NCBI GenBank assembly: GCA_013203085.1
Contig: JABMQX010000718.1
Coordinates: 1-8,820 of the forward strand
DNA length: 8,820 nucleotides
Direction: 5' to 3'
From: a bacterium
Lineage (GTDB): Bacteria; Auribacterota; JABMQX01
Of this stretch, positions 5,473 to 8,820 are shown one piece after another. The notes beneath the pieces were generated by a model. That model had not been told where the DNA came from. It saw only the letters and a program-made list of their open reading frames with translations, and did not search any database. The stretch's first letter is position 1, and every line of letters begins with the position of its first letter. Position numbers and translations under genes: made by a program.

Positions 5473-6834
5473 ATGAATGACCGTGACCTGAGACTGTTGA
5501 GGTTCGGCGCTTCCGGGGTAAGAGGTATTGTGGGACAGACTCTCACGCCGGAGTTAATCACCGATTTTGCCTGCGCCTTCGGGACGTACGTTCAGTCCGG
5601 CCCGGTCGTCGTGGGACGCGACACCCGTAAGTCCGGGGAGATGGTCAAGTCATCTGTATTTGCAGGTTTGCTCTCGACAGGCTGCCAGGTTGTCGAGCTG
5701 GGCGTCTGCCCTACCCCTATTATCCAGTTCATGGTTCGCGAACTCTGCGTTTCAGGCGGTATCGCTATCAGCGCGGGTCATAACGACGCGAGATGGAATG
5801 CACTGGGTTTCATCAACTCGCAGGGCACTCACCTCGACAGGTATCAGGGAGAGGAGGTGCTCGACATCTACCATTCCGGCGAGTTTGTCAAGAAACCGTG
5901 GAACTCCCTCGGCAAAATCGAGCGACGAGACGATTACCTTCCGACATACCTCGATCGGCTTTGCGGCTTTCTGGACGTGGGAGCGATCCGGGGAGCGGCA
6001 TTCAAGGTCATCATGGACCCCTGCAACGGTGCCGCTGCGGGCATCGTGGACCTTTTCTGTGAGCGTCTGGGTTGCCAGCTCATTCCGATCAACAACGAGC
6101 CGACCGGCAGATTCCCTCACGATCCTGAGCCCCGCCCCGGAAATGCCGGGCAGATCGCCTCGATCATCAAGCCCGTCCGAGCGAACGTCGGGTTTCTCCT
6201 CAGCAGCGGCGCGGCGCGCGTCTCCCTCGTGACGGACACAGGGGAGGCCGTCAGCGAGGAATACACTTTTCCTCTGGTTCTCCAACATTTCCTCGGTCGC
6301 AAGAAAGGTCCCGTCGTCACCAACCTGTCCACCACGAAGATGGTGGACGACATCGCTCAACGGCATAATTGCCCCCTGATCAAGAGTGAGGTGGGGCAGT
6401 CGCACACGCTGCATACTATGCTTACGGAGGATGCCGTCATCGCCGGCGAAGGATGCGGCACCGTCGCAGTCCCCGAATTCCACCCCGGGTTCGACGCTTT
6501 CCTCTCCATGGGCTTGATCCTCGAGATGATGGCCCTCCGGCAAAAGAGGATTTCCGAATTGCTCGACGAGCTCCCCCGGTACAACATCGTGAAGGAAAAG
6601 GTGTATTGCCCCCCGGACAAAGTGCACAATGTTATGCATGAGGTCAGGCAGGAATACCGCCTTAAAAAGCCGGAACTCAGCGATGGGGTGAGGGCGGATT
6701 GGGATGACGGCTGGCTTCATGTTCGGGCATCCACGACCGAACCATTGGTTCGGGTTATCGCCGAAAGCAACAACGAGGAAACTGCACGGGAGAGAGCCGA
6801 TCGCGCCATCAGCATCATCTCCCGCCTTATATAA
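5473..6834 (+). CDS. Phosphohexomutase-family pseudoenzyme (inactive GlmM/PGM paralogue)
   Basis: This 453-aa protein (from ATG 5473; 458 aa from 5458) belongs to the alpha-D-phosphohexomutase family, aligns end to end with the next gene and is intact. Family landmarks are kept: FGASGVRGIVG near the N-terminus, GPVVVGRDTR, MDPCNGAAAG, NLSTT, and the C-terminal phosphate-binding loop RASTTEP (418-424). The catalytic parts are not. The phosphoserine loop TASHNP reads SAGHND, with Gly102 (codon 5776-5778) in place of the serine and Asp105 in place of proline. The metal loop DADADR reads SSGAAR (244-249), so all three Mg-binding aspartates are gone. The sugar loop GEGNGG reads GEGCGT. Family knowledge says phosphoryl transfer needs the phosphoserine and metal, so catalysis is very unlikely. 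Retained fold and phosphate loop suggest a ligand-binding or partner-regulating role. It is 29 nt upstream of the active paralogue, on the same strand. Confidence 0.88.
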   Translation: MNDRDLRLLRFGASGVRGIVGQTLTPELITDFACAFGTYVQSGPVVVGRDTRKSGEMVKSSVFAGLLSTGCQVVELGVCPTPIIQFMVRELCVSGGIAISAGHNDARWNALGFINSQGTHLDRYQGEEVLDIYHSGEFVKKPWNSLGKIERRDDYLPTYLDRLCGFLDVGAIRGAAFKVIMDPCNGAAAGIVDLFCERLGCQLIPINNEPTGRFPHDPEPRPGNAGQIASIIKPVRANVGFLLSSGAARVSLVTDTGEAVSEEYTFPLVLQHFLGRKKGPVVTNLSTTKMVDDIAQRHNCPLIKSEVGQSHTLHTMLTEDAVIAGEGCGTVAVPEFHPGFDAFLSMGLILEMMALRQKRISELLDELPRYNIVKEKVYCPPDKVHNVMHEVRQEYRLKKPELSDGVRADWDDGWLHVRASTTEPLVRVIAESNNEETARERADRAISIISRLI

Positions 6835-6863
6835 CGGAATCGCTCGCAGGAGAGATTTAACAA

Positions 6864-8225
6864 ATGCCGCGTCGTTCATCTTTGAAAGTCGGAATCTCGG
6901 GAGTCCGAGGGATCGTCGGTGAGTTGCTGACGCCGCAGTTGGTGACGACCTTCGCAGAAGCCTTCGGCACTTTTGTCGGCCCCGGCCCCGTCGTTGTCGG
7001 CCGGGACACACGTCTCTCCGGGGAGATGATGAAGAACGCCGTCTTTGCCGGGCTCTTGGCCGTGGGTTGCAGGCCGATTGATGTCGGCATTTCGCCTGTT
7101 CCCTCGATACTGATCAAGACCAACCGCACAGACGCAATCGGCGCCATTGCTATCACCGCGAGCCACAACCCTGTCCAATGGAACGCCCTGAAGTTCGTCG
7201 GGCGGAACGGTCTGTTTCTCAACCGCTACGAGGCTCAAGAGCTTCTCGACATCTACCATCAATCCGAGTTTTCCCTTGTGGAGACAGACGCCTACAAATG
7301 GGTGGACAGAGACGACGATCCCACCAGAGAACATTTTTCCGCTCTGCTCGAATACTTAGATGTGGATGCCATCCGGGAGAGAAACTTCAAAGTCGTTTAC
7401 GATTCCTGTAACGGAGCCGGATCGCTGTTCACGTCAGGCTTTCTGGAGATGCTCGGATGCCAGACCGAAGGGGTCAACAACGTGCCCGATGGTCTTTTCC
7501 CTCGCAACCCCGAGCCGAAAGCCGAGAACATCTCCGAGCTGTGCGAAGCCGTTAAAGCGGAAAAGGCTGATGTAGGCTTCGCCCAGGATGCCGACGCGGA
7601 CAGACTGGCTATCGTTGACGAGAAGGGGCGCCCCATCGGGGAGGAACTAAGCATCGCCCTGGCGGTGAAACACGTCCTTTCCCGCAACCGCGGCCCCGTG
7701 GCCGTCAACCTCTCTACAACCGCAATTGTTGACCATATCGCCGCCGAGTTTGACTGCCCCGTCATCCGCACGAGAATAGGGGAAGTGAATGTGGCTGAGG
7801 CGATGATCACAAACTGCGCCGTCATAGGCGGCGAGGGAAACGGCGGCGTCATGGTCCCCGCCGTGCATCCCTGTCGCGACAGTTTCATCGGGATGGGCAT
7901 CGTCCTGCAGTGCCTCGCCGAACAGGGAAAGACCGTCTCCGAGCTTGTCGCTGAGCTTCCCCGCTACGTCATGGTCAAGAAGACCGTCGAGTGCTCGACA
8001 GAGATCGCCCATTCCATCATGACGGTTCTCCGCAAAAGACACACGGACGCCGGGCAGGTGGACACCACGGACGGTCTCAAAATCACGTATCCCGACAGAA
8101 GCTGGGTACACATTCGCCCCTCCAATACGGAAGCCGTCATGCGACTTACGGTCGAATCACCCTCCCCGGAAAAGGCGCGGGAACTCGCCGACCAGTTCGC
8201 CCAAGAAATCTCCTCTCTTTGTTGA
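6864..8225 (+). CDS. glmM: Phosphohexomutase (phosphoglucosamine/phosphogluco-mannomutase type), catalytically complete
   Basis: This 453-aa enzyme interconverts hexose 1- and 6-phosphates, most likely glucosamine phosphate for cell-wall UDP-GlcNAc, though phosphogluco- or phosphomannomutase activity is possible. All four active-site loops are present: phosphoserine loop TASHNP at 98-103 with Ser100, metal loop DADADR with Asp242/244/246 and Arg247, sugar-specificity loop GEGNGG at 323-328, and phosphate-binding loop RPSNTEA at 418-424. The sugar loop differs from GEQSGH of classical bacterial GlmM and is closer to archaeal-type GlmM/PMM-PGM proteins, so the substrate is an inference. The start at 6864 is supported by CAGGAGAG at 6847-6854. 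It follows its inactive paralogue by 29 nt with no visible terminator, so the two are probably co-transcribed and arose by tandem duplication. The downstream neighbour is convergent. Confidence 0.92.
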   Translation: MPRRSSLKVGISGVRGIVGELLTPQLVTTFAEAFGTFVGPGPVVVGRDTRLSGEMMKNAVFAGLLAVGCRPIDVGISPVPSILIKTNRTDAIGAIAITASHNPVQWNALKFVGRNGLFLNRYEAQELLDIYHQSEFSLVETDAYKWVDRDDDPTREHFSALLEYLDVDAIRERNFKVVYDSCNGAGSLFTSGFLEMLGCQTEGVNNVPDGLFPRNPEPKAENISELCEAVKAEKADVGFAQDADADRLAIVDEKGRPIGEELSIALAVKHVLSRNRGPVAVNLSTTAIVDHIAAEFDCPVIRTRIGEVNVAEAMITNCAVIGGEGNGGVMVPAVHPCRDSFIGMGIVLQCLAEQGKTVSELVAELPRYVMVKKTVECSTEIAHSIMTVLRKRHTDAGQVDTTDGLKITYPDRSWVHIRPSNTEAVMRLTVESPSPEKARELADQFAQEISSLC

Positions 8226-8350
8226 CCTCGCTTCCATTTCTCGCGTTGCCGGGGAAGGGAGGTTGTGAAGCGGAATAGCCGAGTGAAACAGATGGATTGC
8301 GCCGGGGACATGAGGGCTCCGCCCCAGGCGTGCCGCTCCCGCCGACAGCA
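8226..8350. other. Convergent intergenic region
   Basis: These 125 nt separate the ends of two convergent genes. I see only a small GGGC/GCCC hairpin-like sequence near 8320 and no U-rich terminator on either strand, and no ORF I would support. Confidence 0.5.
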
Positions 8351-8820
8351 TCAATCGTGGCAAAGTGCGCAGGCTTTTTTCTCGGGGATTTTCAGCAAGT
8401 GGTCGCCCGTCGCGCCGTGCGGGTCGTGGCACATCTGGCAAAAGGCGAGGGATTCGTATCTATGATTGTGCGTAAGGTTGAACTCTGGTCGCTCATGGCA
8501 GTCGAAGCATCCCTGCGGTTTTTCGAGGGAGAAGACGCTGTTCATGTTCAGAAATCTCCGCTTCTCACTCAACTCGTGGCACGCGACGCACGTGACCCCA
8601 CCAGAGCCGGCGGGCGGATGGGCGATGTAACGAGACCATCCGCGAGGAGGACTCTCTTTACCTTTCTCATCCCGCACGTAAAACTCCACGCTCGTTTCGC
8701 CCGCCGATAGTCTGTGCAAACCTGGGGGAAGGGAGCGGACAACAACAACAGCGGGAGGGAGAAAAAAAACATCGCTCGACTGCCGTGATGCTGAATCTTT
8801 CTCCTCCCCTGACGATTGCG
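8351..8820 (-). CDS. Multiheme c-type cytochrome, C-terminal part (partial)
   Basis: The frame is open from the right edge of the window to the TGA at 8353-8351, so the N-terminus is missing; a TTG at 8719 is not needed as a start. About 156 residues are visible. The C-terminal 80 residues hold four CXXCH heme-binding motifs: CVACH (8590-8576), CFDCH (8509-8495), CQMCH (8440-8426) and CALCH (8371-8357), with extra histidines (THNH, DPHG) that could serve as axial ligands. The spacing and the CQMCHDPHG pattern resemble doubled-CXXCH cytochromes used in periplasmic or extracellular electron transfer. Ahead of the hemes is a stretch LHRLSAGETSVEFYVRD that looks like beta structure. Export and any membrane anchor cannot be judged because the signal region lies outside. 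The partner and total heme count are unknown. It is convergent with the phosphohexomutase gene and probably unrelated to it. Confidence 0.85.
   Translation of the reverse strand, partial: QSSGEEKDSASRQSSDVFFLPPAVVVVRSLPPGLHRLSAGETSVEFYVRDEKGKESPPRGWSRYIAHPPAGSGGVTCVACHELSEKRRFLNMNSVFSLEKPQGCFDCHERPEFNLTHNHRYESLAFCQMCHDPHGATGDHLLKIPEKKACALCHD

Noticed and set aside
5752..7011. 419-codon ORF on the minus strand across both phosphohexomutases
   Set aside because: It is antisense to two clearly homologous genes and spans their junction. The composition is typical of a GC-rich shadow frame and no family is recognisable.

Overview
The window is ordinary bacterial chromosome with one unusual gene pair. 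It suggests a Gram-negative (diderm), probably anaerobic, uncultured lineage. The evidence is a membrane-anchored SurA/PpiD-type folding factor at the left edge, a multiheme c-type cytochrome at the right edge, a carbamoyl-phosphate synthase large subunit present only as its N-terminal half, and phosphohexomutases whose active-site loops differ from classical bacterial GlmM. No gene here fixes the phylum. I see no mobile element, tRNA, rRNA or CRISPR array.

Layout: (1) 1-376, minus strand: N-terminal part of a SurA/PpiD-like protein, running off the left edge. (2) 377-822: divergent intergenic region with a good-looking promoter for the left gene, a weaker candidate for carA, and a long carA leader with inverted repeats. 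(3) 823-5068, plus strand: a compact run carA, carB N-terminal half, hisH, hisF, with overlaps of 17 nt (carA/carB) and 11 nt (hisH/hisF). (4) 5069-5472: a strong GC-rich hairpin, a candidate promoter with a perfect TTGACA, and a small ORF of unknown function. (5) 5473-8225: two tandem phosphohexomutase paralogues. (6) 8351-8820, minus strand: C-terminal part of a tetraheme or larger cytochrome c, convergent with the preceding gene and entering from the right edge.

How the genes work together: CarA and HisH are both class-I glutamine amidotransferases that release ammonia from glutamine. CarA feeds the CarB synthetase half (carbamoyl phosphate for pyrimidines and arginine). HisH feeds HisF (imidazole glycerol phosphate for histidine, with AICAR returned to purine synthesis). 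The CarB encoded here stops exactly at the boundary between the two homologous halves, so the second half (carbamate kinase-like ATP-grasp plus MGS-like allosteric domain) must be encoded elsewhere.

The most interesting feature is the phosphohexomutase pair. The downstream copy has a complete active site (TASHNP phosphoserine loop, DxDxDR metal loop, GEGNGG sugar loop, phosphate loop). The upstream copy is full length and clearly homologous, but the catalytic serine is glycine and all three metal-binding aspartates are gone, while the phosphate-binding loop is kept. It reads as a conserved pseudoenzyme next to its active paralogue.
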